NCBI GenBank assembly: GCA_013397795.1
Contig: VZTJ01003252.1
Span: 1-64,000 of the forward strand
DNA: 64,000 nucleotides
Direction: 5' to 3'
DNA from: Orthonyx spaldingii
Taxonomy: Eukaryota > Chordata > Aves > Passeriformes > Orthonychidae
Below the pieces are notes generated by a model that saw only the letters and a program-made list of their open reading frames with translations, searched no databases and was not told the DNA's origin. Position numbers and translations under genes: made by a program. Shown here one piece after another: positions 12,316 through 24,160 of the stretch. Positions within the stretch are counted from its first letter, which is position 1. Each line of letters begins with the position of its first letter.

Positions 12316-12480
12316 AATCCAGTGGTTAGGATGTCCAACAAGAAGCTACAGATCTAAGCTAAAATCTGCTCTTTTTCCAATTTAATACAGGTATAAGATC
12401 TGAGTTCACTTCTCAGACAATTGTTATTGTAAAGCTTTGTGAGTTGACCACTTCCAGATCCTCAGCTGATGTAAATTCTC
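12316..12480 (+). repeat. Possible ancient MIR-like tRNA-derived SINE relic
   Basis: The phrase ccagtggttaggatgt followed by a degraded region and ctgctctttttcc resembles the tRNA-derived head of old amniote MIR-type SINEs (agtggttag... box A; ...ctgctctgcc after box B). Box B itself is too decayed to recognise. The identification is tentative and needs a profile search. Confidence 0.3.
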
Positions 12481-15400
12481 ACTGAATTAAGTGTTTCTTG
12501 AGATAAAGTAAGTGCGTAAATATGACCGATCAAGAGTCTGGCCGTTCAGAGAAAGGCTGTGAAAATTTGTTTTAAAATCATATTATAATATATAAGTATT
12601 TTTGACACTCAGTGCTTGCCTCAAACTGTATCTAGCATAATTATTTCACCACTATCCTTTGACTCCCTAAATAGGGAGAAATGAAAGACAGGCCTTACCA
12701 CATTTCTGCAGGACAGTCTTCAAAAATGATAATGTCCCTCCAAGGTAAAACAGATGATCTCTGGTGTTTCTGAAGTAATTTTTTTGCAAAACAAAACGTT
12801 TTTGATGTGAAGGAAATAGGAATTCTTTTTTTTATTCAGTGAGTGAAAACCACCTAACAAAGCTCATAAATTTCCTAAATTCAAATGCAAAAAGGAAACA
12901 ATTCAAGTGAGTATACACTTCCAGATCTGGTATCCTACCTTCAATTTTATGCTAATTGCCATGTAAACCTTTTATGTCGGTTGCAATTTTTGAGATCATT
13001 GACTAAAATTTTGACTGAAAGAGAAGAAATGTTTTACTGGACAAGAACATTAAGTATGTGATAAAAAGACTCAAAATATCCCGCTTAGAGTCATGAGACT
13101 CAATTCCTGCTTCAGTCAACTTCTGAAGTCCAAAGTAATCTACTGAAAATAAGTGTCACTAATAGCTCAAGTATTCTGTTGTTAAATTTTCATGCAAGGC
13201 TTCCATGCTAGAATATTCTACACAGCTGAAGACATCTCCATTTTATAACTTTACTGCTTAAATTTAGTGAAAGTGTATACCCAGCTTTCCTTCAGAGCAG
13301 TAACAAGGTCTGCCCTGAACTAAGCAAATAAAAAGGTCAAAAACTAGCAGGTCACTGGTTTCTTTGGACAGCATCAGACTGCTTTTACACATGGATAAAT
13401 CTTGCTTCGGCGTGGTTGAGGTGCCTCTTTTAACAAACTGTATTGCTGACAGCAAAGAGCAAGATTTTACAGCCTGAAGCCAGTGGGAGTTCTGCCTTTG
13501 ACCAGAGTCAAGAGTGTATCAGAGCACAGGTTACATTCCCTCCCCTAAGACAGTCAGATCTGCGACACAGTCGTCGTTTGGGAATCTTTCACTGCAAATC
13601 TTCTTTTGCTTTAACAAAGTCAGAAGTCTTTGACTCAGAATGTCTTGAACAATAGCTCACTCAAGACTGATTGGGCATGTGGGTTCACTTCCTGGCTTCC
13701 AGCTAAACTTTGTTTCAAAAATTACATTACAAACCAGTAATGACATTATAGATCCAATACATTTGTACAGTACCTTTGAGTAAATGGAGACATGTAAAGA
13801 ATGATTATGTATTTATGAACTGGAGAGGAGGTTGGGCTGCAGTTGAGATAAAAAAAGATATGACTCATCAAAACCTACCAGCCAGGGCTGTATTGTAAAT
13901 TTCTGTGAAACCTGGTTATATTGTATAGTCCCAATCCACTCTAGGGCACATACAGCCTAAATCATGAGCCTTCAATTTCTCAGCATAACACTTCAATACG
14001 ATAATTGGGAATTACTATTTTTTTGGAACCTTTTGGAAGGAAAACACCTTTTTGACTAAAGTGAGCATATCTTTATATTGCTTTCTTTTTTTTAGAAGTA
14101 TTTCTTTGTAAAATTCTATTGAGGACAATCAGAACTCCCATTTTTTTGGTGATCTTCTGTTCCCCTTCTGTGTTTATGTTGAAGGGACTTTGGCATGCAA
14201 AATGCCTCAAGCTGAAAATATGGCAAATACAATTGATGAAGCACTAATTTTCATGCATTTGTCAGCAATTCAAACTCATTTGTGCAGTGAAGAGCTTTTC
14301 AACACAGCTTTCTATTAAAGGGTAGAGGAAAAGGTAGTTCACTGTATTCATCAGAGAGCACATCCTTCATCAAGGGCTTTCAAAGTACTTCCCAAATTAA
14401 GCTTTCAGATCATATTTTGAGATAGTTAAGTGTCAAGTAGGTGAACTGACCATTTTATTTCAGCACTTCTGTGCGAAACACATGCACAAAAGGCAGCTGA
14501 TCCTGCAGAGAGGTGAATAGTGCTCCACAGGATGCATGGAACTTGGTCAGCACTTGGTTCTGCAGACAATGGGGCTTCTGAAGCCAGTGACTGCAAGCAC
14601 AGCTTTGCACATCATCTCCTGCACTTCCAAATACCAGCACCAGGCTCCCAGTGCCTGCATCTGCTCACAAGGATGTTCTGCTGCTCCCATTGTGCCTCAC
14701 ACACTTCATGTGCTTTACCTGTTCTTTAAATGGTATTGTCTCATCTTAAAATATAGGCAAGATTTCTCCCTGTACCATTAAGTTTAAGACATGAACAATG
14801 TTATAACATCAAGTATTTTTCCCTGTAAATGCATACATGTATATACATAAGCATGCATGTATAGTCTGATTTGCTGTTTGCTGTGAAAAGGTATTGAATA
14901 TCATATTTTAGAAAAACCTGTAGGCTTTGACTGGGGAAAGCATGCTGGGTTTTGCCAGATGTGTAGTTAGTCAGAGTAATTAAATCAGCTGGCTTTGCAG
15001 GTGGTATGCAGAAGAATATTTCTTGGTTTATTCTCAAGAAAAATGGAATTATGGAAGTCAATCACATTTTTTTGTTGAGAATTTTAACCAAAATTCAGGG
15101 CCATATAGCTGAATAAGAGGAGAAAACAAATATCCGTGTTTATCAAGACTGTAGAAAATCTGTTTTCCTATACAGATTTCTCACAAGAAAGTTTATTTTT
15201 CTATAGTTGCCACCTCCTTTTCAGATACTGCTCATCCCTGGAATTCCCCCACAGTTTTTCTCAAGGTCATTTTCCAGTGCTCAGTCAGACTATATTTTCT
15301 GTTGCTTCCCTCTCAACATTGCACTTGTTTGTCTCCTTTTAGAGGTGTTAGGTTTTTATCACCAATCAGTGCTTTTAGTGAGTCACCTTCAAGACCACAT

Positions 15401-16520
15401 ATGAACATCTGTTCTGGTAAAGGTTATAATCCTTCAATCTCTTAGGTCCTATAAGGGAGTCTGGTTATTTTTATATTTTTGGGCAAGCATAAGCCCAAAT
15501 AATAGCCCAAATTTAACGTTTCAGAAAAACATTACAAAAAATAGAAGTTCAGCCCAAATTATATACTTGAAATAGTTATGGTAATGTAAAATGTGACATA
15601 TGTAATGAAGTAAGTAATACAGAGTGTTAGGATAAACATTTTATGTATCCTTTTTTACTGTAACTTGTGATGGTCATGGTAAAGTAATGCAGTCAGATGA
15701 AGCTTATACTGCTAAAACCTTTAACCCAAGCAGTACATGTACATATATTTCCTGTCCAGACTTTTCCCATAGAAAAGCTTTGGTAAGAATTATTCACATG
15801 GCAGAAGGAGCAAGAGTACAAATGACATGTCAGTTGCAATTTCAGTGTTCATTGCAATCCCTGAAACATCCCTGGCATAAAGCAAAATCAGAGAATTGGA
15901 TCAGATGTCAGGAATGTTAATGTGTGTCTTTAAGGTCGTATTTAATTTTCATTCTTTTGAAAAGAATTGGGTTTGGTTTCTGGAATTTTAGGAGGGAATA
16001 AAGAGATTTTCATTACCTAATAATAACCAGTGTGAATGTGAGAAGCATATTTAAAGGAATTCTCAGTATAGTATCACATCTGCTGTAGCTGCCTCTACTC
16101 AGTTCCCTCTGTAACAGTTAATCACTATAAACCTTTTAAGAGTAAAAACCACATCAATTTTTCAGTAGTTTCATTCAAATTTACAAAGCATGAAGCTAGT
16201 TAATACCCACCATTCCAGTTCCTGAATTTTCTAAAGAGAGAAGGTTTTAGAAAGATTTTGTATACAACAGTTGCTCTGTTCAAAAGCTGTGTAGGATTCA
16301 TTTGTTGATTTACAGTGGTGCAATATTTTAAAATGCATAGAGGATTTAAAATATGTCTTGCCAGACAAGGAATGATTCCTTTTGTTAAGCATACATATTA
16401 GATTAAATGCCTCTCTTCATACACTGCTTATTACGTTAGACAGAATTCATTCTGTCGTAAGAACAGAAGGCTTAGTTTGATGGAATGTGCTTCATTCAAG
16501 GGAGAACATTTGAACACTTT
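12481..16520. other. AT-rich unique DNA, nothing firm
   Basis: I recognise no gene. Short frames at 13264-13455 (minus), 13443-13655 (plus) and 14455-14781 (both strands) overlap antisense partners and carry no motif. Near 15486-15575 the phrase agcccaaat occurs three times, a trivial local repeat. Purine/pyrimidine-alternating ATGCATGT-type sequence lies at 14829-14861. Confidence 0.5.
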
Positions 16521-16538
16521 CACAAAATGCATTTTGTG
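16521..16538. repeat. Perfect 18-bp palindrome
   Basis: CACAAAATGCATTTTGTG reads identically on both strands. It has no spacer, so it is a dyad-symmetric site, not a hairpin with a loop. A palindrome this long is only mildly unexpected in 64 kb. Confidence 0.95.
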
Positions 16539-18031
16539 GATGGATTAGGCACAGGAGAGTGAATTGTGGCATGTTGTCTAAGGAAAATACCGAAGAATTG
16601 ATTTTAAAATGTTGAGTATAGAATGGATTGGAGTAGTTTAAAACATGCACGTTATTGATCAATCAGATTGAGAGGCCTGACAAAAAGTAAAAAGTGCCCA
16701 CAGAGCTCATTCTGTCAATGGGGATGTTTTTCATCTACCTGCATCCTCAACAAATTGTGTTTTCTTGTATACTTCATATGCTCTTATCAGCACAATGCCA
16801 CATTCTCCCAATTTCTTTTGCCTCTGACAATAAAAACGGTTTGGTGAAACTCCATGCTGTGAGAGATTTCACAGGCAGTACATAGCTCAGCTGCTCCTGT
16901 TTGGTACATGCTTTTCTGGCCTAGAGAAGGGATCACAGAGAGAGTTTGGGCTGCTGGGCATTTGGCTACAAATCCATCTGCTGCCGATTCATCCATCGAA
17001 TTGGGTGAGTAACGCACAGATAGAAACCCATCAAAGCCAGCGTTTTGTTTTCAAATGCCTGACGCAGGGGAGCAGTGAAATTCCTATCCCTGAAACACCT
17101 GATGTTAATTAGACACTTAGTAATGGTGTTCAGAAAATCCCAGGTGCTGAGAGAAGAGGAAAGTTAGCTAGAGCATAATGAGAGCACTTGGAGGCTGGGA
17201 CAGCTCCCACCCACAGAGCTGTGTCTGTTGCTGCTCAGGATGATTTTCCAGAATACAGGCCTGGATCAGGCTGGCCCTTTCCTCTCTGGGAAATGGCAGT
17301 CTAGCAGCTCAGGTCTTTTAACATTTAGCTGTAGGAAAATTTGGTCCATAAGCACAGCATGTGTGCTGCTTTATGAGTGACCTTAAGGAGCTTTGCTCTT
17401 CTCTAGAGAAAAACTAGTCATGTTTGGCTTCTGCAAGTGTTGGGGAAGTGACTCTAACAAAAGCATAACAGGAACATGGATACAACCAGTTCTCCAGGAA
17501 ACAATACAAAGAACTTCCAAATGCTGAATTGGTTGTGCCTGCAAAATCTAGGCACACCTAATATAAAAGGAGAATACATTCCCTTTTTTTTACCTTTACT
17601 CCTTTTGAAAATGTTTTTAAAAGTCAAATCCCAACACTCTTACCCAGAAAAACCCAATGCCATTAAGTGATATGCAGAAAATTGCCTTTTCCAATATGAA
17701 CAAATGTACATAATTCAACCATAATCTCATATTGCATTTTACAGTGGGCCTAGTTTAGGTGAATTCAATAACTTCTAGATGGGATATGTTCCAGATTGAG
17801 ATAGTAGCACTGCCTGAGGTCTGAAGCCAGACATAACTAGATCCTTGCAGACCCACTTGAATAGTATCTATGAACCTGTTGAAAGTTTAATTTGAGAAAA
17901 GTATGTTGTTGGCATATGAAGAAGCTTTATGATTTTTTTCTCCTCTATTTCAAAATTGTTATGATGACTGTTTTGTATCAAACACTCTCATAAGAGTTCA
18001 TAATGCTGCATAATAGGCGTAGGTTGAAGTG
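16539..18031. other. Unique DNA with moderate-GC island near 17 kb
   Basis: Bases 16900-17330 are richer in GC and CpG than their surroundings. They include a sequence matching the splice-donor consensus (ttgg followed by GTGAGT at 17005 on the plus strand) and a TTAATTA core near 17105. I cannot pair the donor with an acceptor and a conserved frame. It may be a non-coding exon or regulatory element, or chance. Confidence 0.35.
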
Positions 18032-18097
18032 TTTATGAATTGTTAATGAATAATGTTAACTGACCAAAGTTAATAAAGATTCATTAAAATTCATAAA
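18032..18097. repeat. 66-bp inverted repeat, hairpin-forming
   Basis: Two 29-base arms (18032-18060 and 18069-18097) are inverted copies separated by the 8-base spacer tgaccaaa. The outer 10 base pairs are perfect. After a one-base bulge another 9 pair perfectly, then a short mismatched bulge, then the inner TTAAC/GTTAA closes the stem. Both arms are AT-rich. It could be a relic of a short non-autonomous DNA transposon, a structured RNA or a replication-generated palindrome. The flanks beyond the arms do not continue the symmetry. No family is assigned. Confidence 0.85.
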
Positions 18098-21000
18098 ATG
18101 GTTCATGTATATTTCATTGCAAACATAAAATGAGATACTTTTCCAAACATGCATGTTTCCTGAAACTTAAAATTAGGAATTTTCAGAAGCCTTAATTAGT
18201 GGAAAGCTGAAGAAAAAGGTTATGATGAATGTACAGTTTGAGCTATTTTGAATAACTCTTCTGGATAAGTTCATAAATTATTCAGTACAAACCACTTATG
18301 TAATATTTCTTAAAGGTAAAAGAAGCATCCTTTCAGGGTTGGTTGCCCTTTCCTTAAAGCGAAATAACTCTGCTACATTGCTGGAACAAAGTTACAGAAA
18401 TAAATTGATTTTTCCCCCCAGGGCAGGCATCTGTTACTTCCTAAAGTAAAGAAATGCTCAAGGAACATATGGTTGAAGGGATTTGGCAGGGTTCTGTTTT
18501 AGAAGAAGAGATGTATATGAGATTAAAACAGGAAACAGGAAAGTATCTGATTGAGCCAATAGATTGCCAGCATGTTTTATCTAAATTTGTCAGTTTGTTC
18601 GTTAAGAGCAATTCAATTTCTTAATACAAAAGGAAGTCAGGCCTTATCAGTTGGGTAACAAACTTTGCTTAGACTTGGTTCTGCATAGTTGGCTAGGCTA
18701 TGGTCCTAGTCAGATGTTCAGTTTCATCAAATTAATGCCTTGGGGGTAAGTGTTAAGGGTTACTCTCATGAATAAATTTCAGAAGTTCATATGTCACATC
18801 CAAAAAGGCTACTGAAATAGCACGTAAAAGCCAGTGAAAGCTGAGTATCTGGCTCAGCATTTGAAGTCCACTATTCATTTTGAAAGAAAGTCACCAAAAC
18901 TAATACAATGGGGATTTATTTTCCTTGAAAAGGCAATGTGATCAGAATTCAAAAGTATTAATTAAAACATTGTCCATTTTCTATGGACTGGAGGCTTTCA
19001 GTCTTAGGTTATTTTCAATTACTGTTTATTTTTGAACTCTAGGAATAAGGATGGGGATAATGTGGTAGTCATGATGTCCAGACAACTTAATAGGGCTTGG
19101 GATTTGTGGCAAGACATTTCTGGAATGGTTGCACTTGAAAAAAAAGTCTGGGTTTTTAGATTTTTCTGGAGATGTCAAGCCAGGTTTCTGCTCTCACTCA
19201 TTCGTCCTCTTTGTGGTAAGGATTATGATGTTTACAATTTCAGCCCTTTATTAGGTTCATTGCCATTTGCCTTTGAATGAAAGAGAGAGGAGTCAAAGAG
19301 CTCCCTACTTTGGTTTTTCTAATCTGTGCCCCTTTGCAATACAAATCTATTCTGAAATGGAAAGTGAGATGCTAAACTTCCGTAGTCATTTGCCAGGCTA
19401 CTGATGAATGATTATCAGGAAAATAATTATCAGAAAAAACTTAACTCCAATGGAATAAAGATGCTATTTCCAAACAGGTAGCAGTAAATTGTTGCCTTTC
19501 TGCACCCACTTTACTGCTTAGAAGCATCTGGTCTCTTTAATAATTCAAGGAATCTTGTGTTTTCAACCCAAGGCATGTTACTAACACCCTCTGAATGCTA
19601 TTGCTGGAAGGGCCCCTCCCAAATGTGCCTTTTTTCCCCATGTGGAATTGGCTGCATCATGACTTGTGCACTTGTTTTCATGCAATATTGAACGTTTGAG
19701 CAGTATCTTCACTCTGCCGAGCTGCAAGGGAGGGGGGCTGGCAGGCACTTGGAGTGTCCTCCAGAGAATGGGTGTGCTACAGTGAGAAGGGTCAAAATTT
19801 CTTGGCAGCTGAGAGGAAAGAAGCTGTCAGTCAACGGAAGCTGCAAGATACATGCAAGGCAAAGGTTTAACTTAGCAGAATAATTGTGTTGTTTGAAAAA
19901 AGCCCTTTTAATCAGCAGATTTCAAAGGTGTTCAATGTCTGTATTTTACTGAAGGCCCAGAGATGTGAGCAGATGCCAATGAAATGATGCAGAAACAATG
20001 CCAGAATTAAAGCATGTGTCCCTCAAATCTCAACTTGCAGTTTATCTTCTAACCACACCACTTCATTTAGTCTCAAAGTAAGCTTAAAAAAGTGTGAGAC
20101 AATAGACTGGAATGTTTTCCTGACTACCTGTGTTGGATCAACTGCAGCCTGGAATGACGTCAGGTTGTTTTCTTGTGAGTGGTATGGGCATCTCCTTCCC
20201 CAGAGGCACAGTAAATGTTTTCTGTTTTCTTTCTTTGGAGCACACATTTCTTTTCTGGTGTTGACGTCACAGAATTTTTGCCACTGGCTGTTAACAGATT
20301 TCATTGTCATTACCATATATGTGTATTTTCTTCATTTTTATTAATATTGCATTCCAATTTCTTGATTTACCATTGCTAAAAGATTATTTTAAGAACTATT
20401 TGACCTACCACTGAAACAATTTTTCTCTTCTGCATATTGAGTGATTTGGCAATGTCCAGATGAAGAATTGGATGTGCTGGGAGATATTTGGACAGATATT
20501 TAACACTTTCAAGTGCTATGACATTGGGTGTGATGAGCAAGGCTAGAGTAAGTTTGGGCTGCAGAATCCAGTCCAACTGCAGTAGCAAGAGTTATGTTCT
20601 CTGATGGCTCAAACTGTCAGGGACATCAACAATGAAAAAAATGACATGAGATTTTATCTGATGTAACCAAAGAGCTTTTGCTACTACTGTATTTCTACTA
20701 ATATTCACTCCAGTGCAGGAGAGCAAAGCTTGATGTCATTTGTGAGTCTCTACACAGCATGATAGAGCAAGTTTAAGGCTTACTATTTGAGTTACAAAGT
20801 TTTCCAGTTAAGTGGGTGCTTTTGTGTAAATTGTCATCTCCTATTTAGGCACATTATATGTGAAACTCTTTCTACTGCTACAAAAGCCTTAAAGGCCTCC
20901 CCAAAAGCAGAATGGCACATTCAGCACAAGAAAGTTCTCCTTGTAGATGTGAGTGAATTTCTAAGCACTCAGGTTTTGTTCTGCTTGAAACAAGCAGGAA

Positions 21001-21779
21001 ATTTCCATGATTTTAAATTTACAAGGTAAAACCCACCCCATATATGGCTGCTGAAGAGAGGGTCCAAGCTACTGAAGACTTATGTTAAGTCTTATAACTA
21101 AAAAAAAGTATTTTCTTTAAGTGGGAGCTGATCAGCATTCAGAACCAAATTCTGATGGTTACTCCAGACTCCTGTGTTTGTAGAAGCAGGAGAGAGTGCG
21201 CAGTAAGGCACTATTTCCAACCTGTGATTTCTCAAGCCATAATTCTGTGCATACACTCAAAATGTCTTCCCACATTACAAGTACATACAGAGCTTGTATG
21301 TGCAGCACATCAAAACTCTTGAGATGGTTGCATCAATATAGGAAATATCATACTATTTAATGGGAATATCAAGATTTAAGAGTGGGGAATGAGGAAAATC
21401 TTCCATTTTTCAATTTTGCATTGCTTTACACATGGTAAGAAGGAACTGAATACTTTGAAAGAGATAAAGCTTAGGTGATTGAGATGATTAAGAGACACGT
21501 ATGTTTACAGGTGAGAAAGAGATGTAATTTCTTGTACCCTAGGGCAATGCTCTGACATGAAACAGAAGAAGCAGCCTGGTTTGGCTTTGTTGCAAGACAC
21601 ATGCAAGAAAGTTAGGTGAGTTGTAAAGGCTCTGGAGGGAAGATCATTGGATGCCATCAGTCCACAGGACCATAGTGTGAAGGAAGGTCTGAAAAGGATC
21701 TTAGAGATTTCTTTGTGGTAGAAGTTACATACAACAGAGTCCTATGTGGTGCTGACAATTTCTATCTCTACATGCTATT
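18098..21779. other. AT-rich unique DNA, nothing firm
   Basis: I find no recognisable gene, repeat or RNA. The open frames at 19032-19280 (plus) and 20023-20316 (minus) have no known motif and lack convincing paired splice sites. Confidence 0.5.
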
Positions 21780-21868
21780 AAAAAAAAAAAAAAAAAAAAA
21801 AAATTATTCACTNAAATTTCTTTTTTTACAAGCTAATAAAAAAAAAAAAAAAAAAAAAAATTATTCAC
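21780..21868. repeat. Duplicated poly-A block around an ambiguous base
   Basis: Two blocks of the form gct(a/t)(a/t)t, an A run of about 23-24, then ttattcac, follow each other with a 57-base period (A runs at 21780-21803 and 21838-21860). The only N in the window (21813) sits between them. This may be a real local tandem duplication, or an artefact of assembling reads across long homopolymers. Confidence 0.85.
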
Positions 21869-23549
21869 CAGAAGTTTCAGCTTTCAATAATGAGTTGTAG
21901 GGAAAAGTGAATTTAAACCTTTGGAGAAGGAAAAAGACAACACAACAACACAATAAAGTCTAGAGATCTAAATTATGGTATTAAATTTAATGAATGGCTC
22001 CATTTTTATAGGAGGAAATATTCCATGAAAGAAATAGTACTGGGGCCACTTAGGGCACAGGGAATGACAATTCATGGCTCAAAGAATTTAAATGTGATAT
22101 ATTTTTCTGAGTGGTCAGAGGTCTTAATGCAAACTTCAATGTCATCCCTCATGCCCAGAGTGAACATGTATGCTGGTAGCCAATATCTAGGTTTTCTTGC
22201 AAGAAGAAACTATTAATAGTGCTGTATTACTGCTTTTGAAATTCTGTTACTTCAGATGCCACTGAGATTTGATTTAGGTTTCTGCTTTACATAGTTTGTT
22301 ATGAGAACATTATAAGAACATATCTGCCTGAATGAATGCGTTCTTGCACTCATCTCTTGCACACCTACATTTTGGTAATATTTGAGTAATTTTATGTGTA
22401 TGACAATATCAGACTGAGCACTACTGTTAGGTGTATTGAGAAGTAGGAAGAGGATGATTTTTCTCTTAATGTTGCCGTATCTCCAATAAAATGAAAAATT
22501 TTGACTCATGTCTGGGATTCCTTGTGTGTTTCACCCTCAAACCTTTTTCAAAGTGTTTTCCATTGTGTTCAGCTTTACAGGATACTTAAAACTGCAAAGT
22601 TATCAGAAGTTCCATTAAATTCCATCTGGTTTTCTCTGAATGACATAAATGTCTCTTTCCTTCTGAATTCTGAATCTTTATTCAGTTTTAATCTGTCTTC
22701 TCTTGCAGTGACTTTTATACTTCAATTTTGTGCCATTAAAAATATTTCAAAAGTATACATGTAATGTTTTACTGAAATCAACTGAAAAACTATAGGGCTG
22801 AACACAATAAGCACTGCCATGTAGTGTCATTTGTAAGTCATTTCCTTCTTTTGTTCAGAAAAGAACTCTGTCTTTTTGCCTCACCACTCACTATTTTGCT
22901 GTTTTGGTTTACCTTGGGAGAGGTTGGTACAAGATGATATTCTCTAAGTCAGAATCACAAACTGTCCTTTGCCAAATAATGCATTTGTAAATTTTATGTA
23001 GTATGCATTCCACATAAGTGCTTTCTGCAACAAGCTGAGAGTTGGAAATCACACTTATGCTTCTGATCCTTCTTAAACTTTTGAAAAATATTAGACATTC
23101 ACCATTCCTCTTGTGCTTCCGCTGTCTGCAGTGAGATATCTGTAAGATTTGCCAAAGGCTTTCTTGCTTCCCCTGCTACTTACTTCATAATGATGGGATA
23201 TTATTCTTCCAGATCTGCTGTCTTGTCATCTTTTATTACATCTAGTTGCCAGACTTTATACCATCTTGTAATCATAAAATCTTAGTGCATTTTACTCTTC
23301 TCCTCAGAAAACTCAGCTCCGGTCTCCAGTGTGTGATCTTCCTTCCTTTGTTTTCTTTTTCAGCACTAAGGCAAAGCTGTATTTACAATCAGAACGATGA
23401 GTAGGCTTTGTTTTTCTTATGAATTCCTGACTCACTTCAGCCCAACCATTCATCTCAAGATTAAAGTATTTGAAAATTGGATAGTGGCATGGCTTAAAGA
23501 ATTATTATTTATTTGTTTCCATTTTAGAAAAAGTGTGTCTAAGTTGGAG
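21869..23549. other. AT-rich unique DNA, nothing recognised
   Basis: No domain, repeat family or RNA gene was recognised. The short frames at 22252-22509 (minus) and 22501-22764 (plus) are featureless. Confidence 0.5.
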
Positions 23550-24160
23550 TAATGCTGTTGAAAAGACCAATGTCTGAGCTGTCTTTCAGGCATTTTTCAA
23601 CACCTCCCAGAATAATATTCCCCAAACCTTGCCAGGCACTGGAGTGAGACTGACAGGCCTGTAGTTTTCAGCATCCTCCTTCTTGCCCTTCTTAAAAATT
23701 GGGACATTTGTAAGCTTCTAGTCAGCTGGGACCTCTCTGTATTTCCAGGACTGCTGGAAAATCCAGGGGTCCTGGAATCAGGAGAAGCAATCATTGAGAG
23801 AGCTTTTGTGAAGACATCAGCCAGATTTTTGAGGATTCTTGGATGAATCCCATCAGGCCCCATAGATTTGAAGGGATCCAGCTGGGAAATTTCAGGGTTA
23901 ACAGGGAGTTGATCATTCTTGCAGTCATGGTCCTCCAGCTCAGGGCACTGAAACCCCCTTGCTCCATCACCTGTGTTGAAGTCAGAGGCAAAGAATACAT
24001 TAAACACCTCTGCCTTGTCATTGTCCTTGTTTATGAGGTGGCAATCCTCATCCTGTAATGTGGCAATGTTATTTTTACACTGCCTATTGTCATTAAGATA
24101 TTTGAAAAAACTCTTTTAATTTCCCCCCACAGTTCTAACCAGCTCCCAGAGAGCCCCAGT
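23550..24160 (-). mobile_element. CR1 LINE fragment: linker end and RT N-terminus
   Basis: On the minus strand, from about 24160 down, the sequence reads as the end of the CR1 ORF2 linker (LINKDNDKAEVFNVFFASDF at about 24035-23976). It continues into the start of the reverse transcriptase, with LDPFKSMGPDGIHPRILKNL near 23880-23825, then the VPVF-KKGKKEDA-YRPVSL equivalent in shifted frames, and a segment ending near 23600. In an active element this is the fingers part of the RT. The FADD active site, RT C-terminus and the CR1 3' end are all missing. A normal CR1 insertion is 5'-truncated but keeps its 3' end, so this piece must have been cut by a later deletion or rearrangement. Several frameshifts are present. 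Confidence 0.85.
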
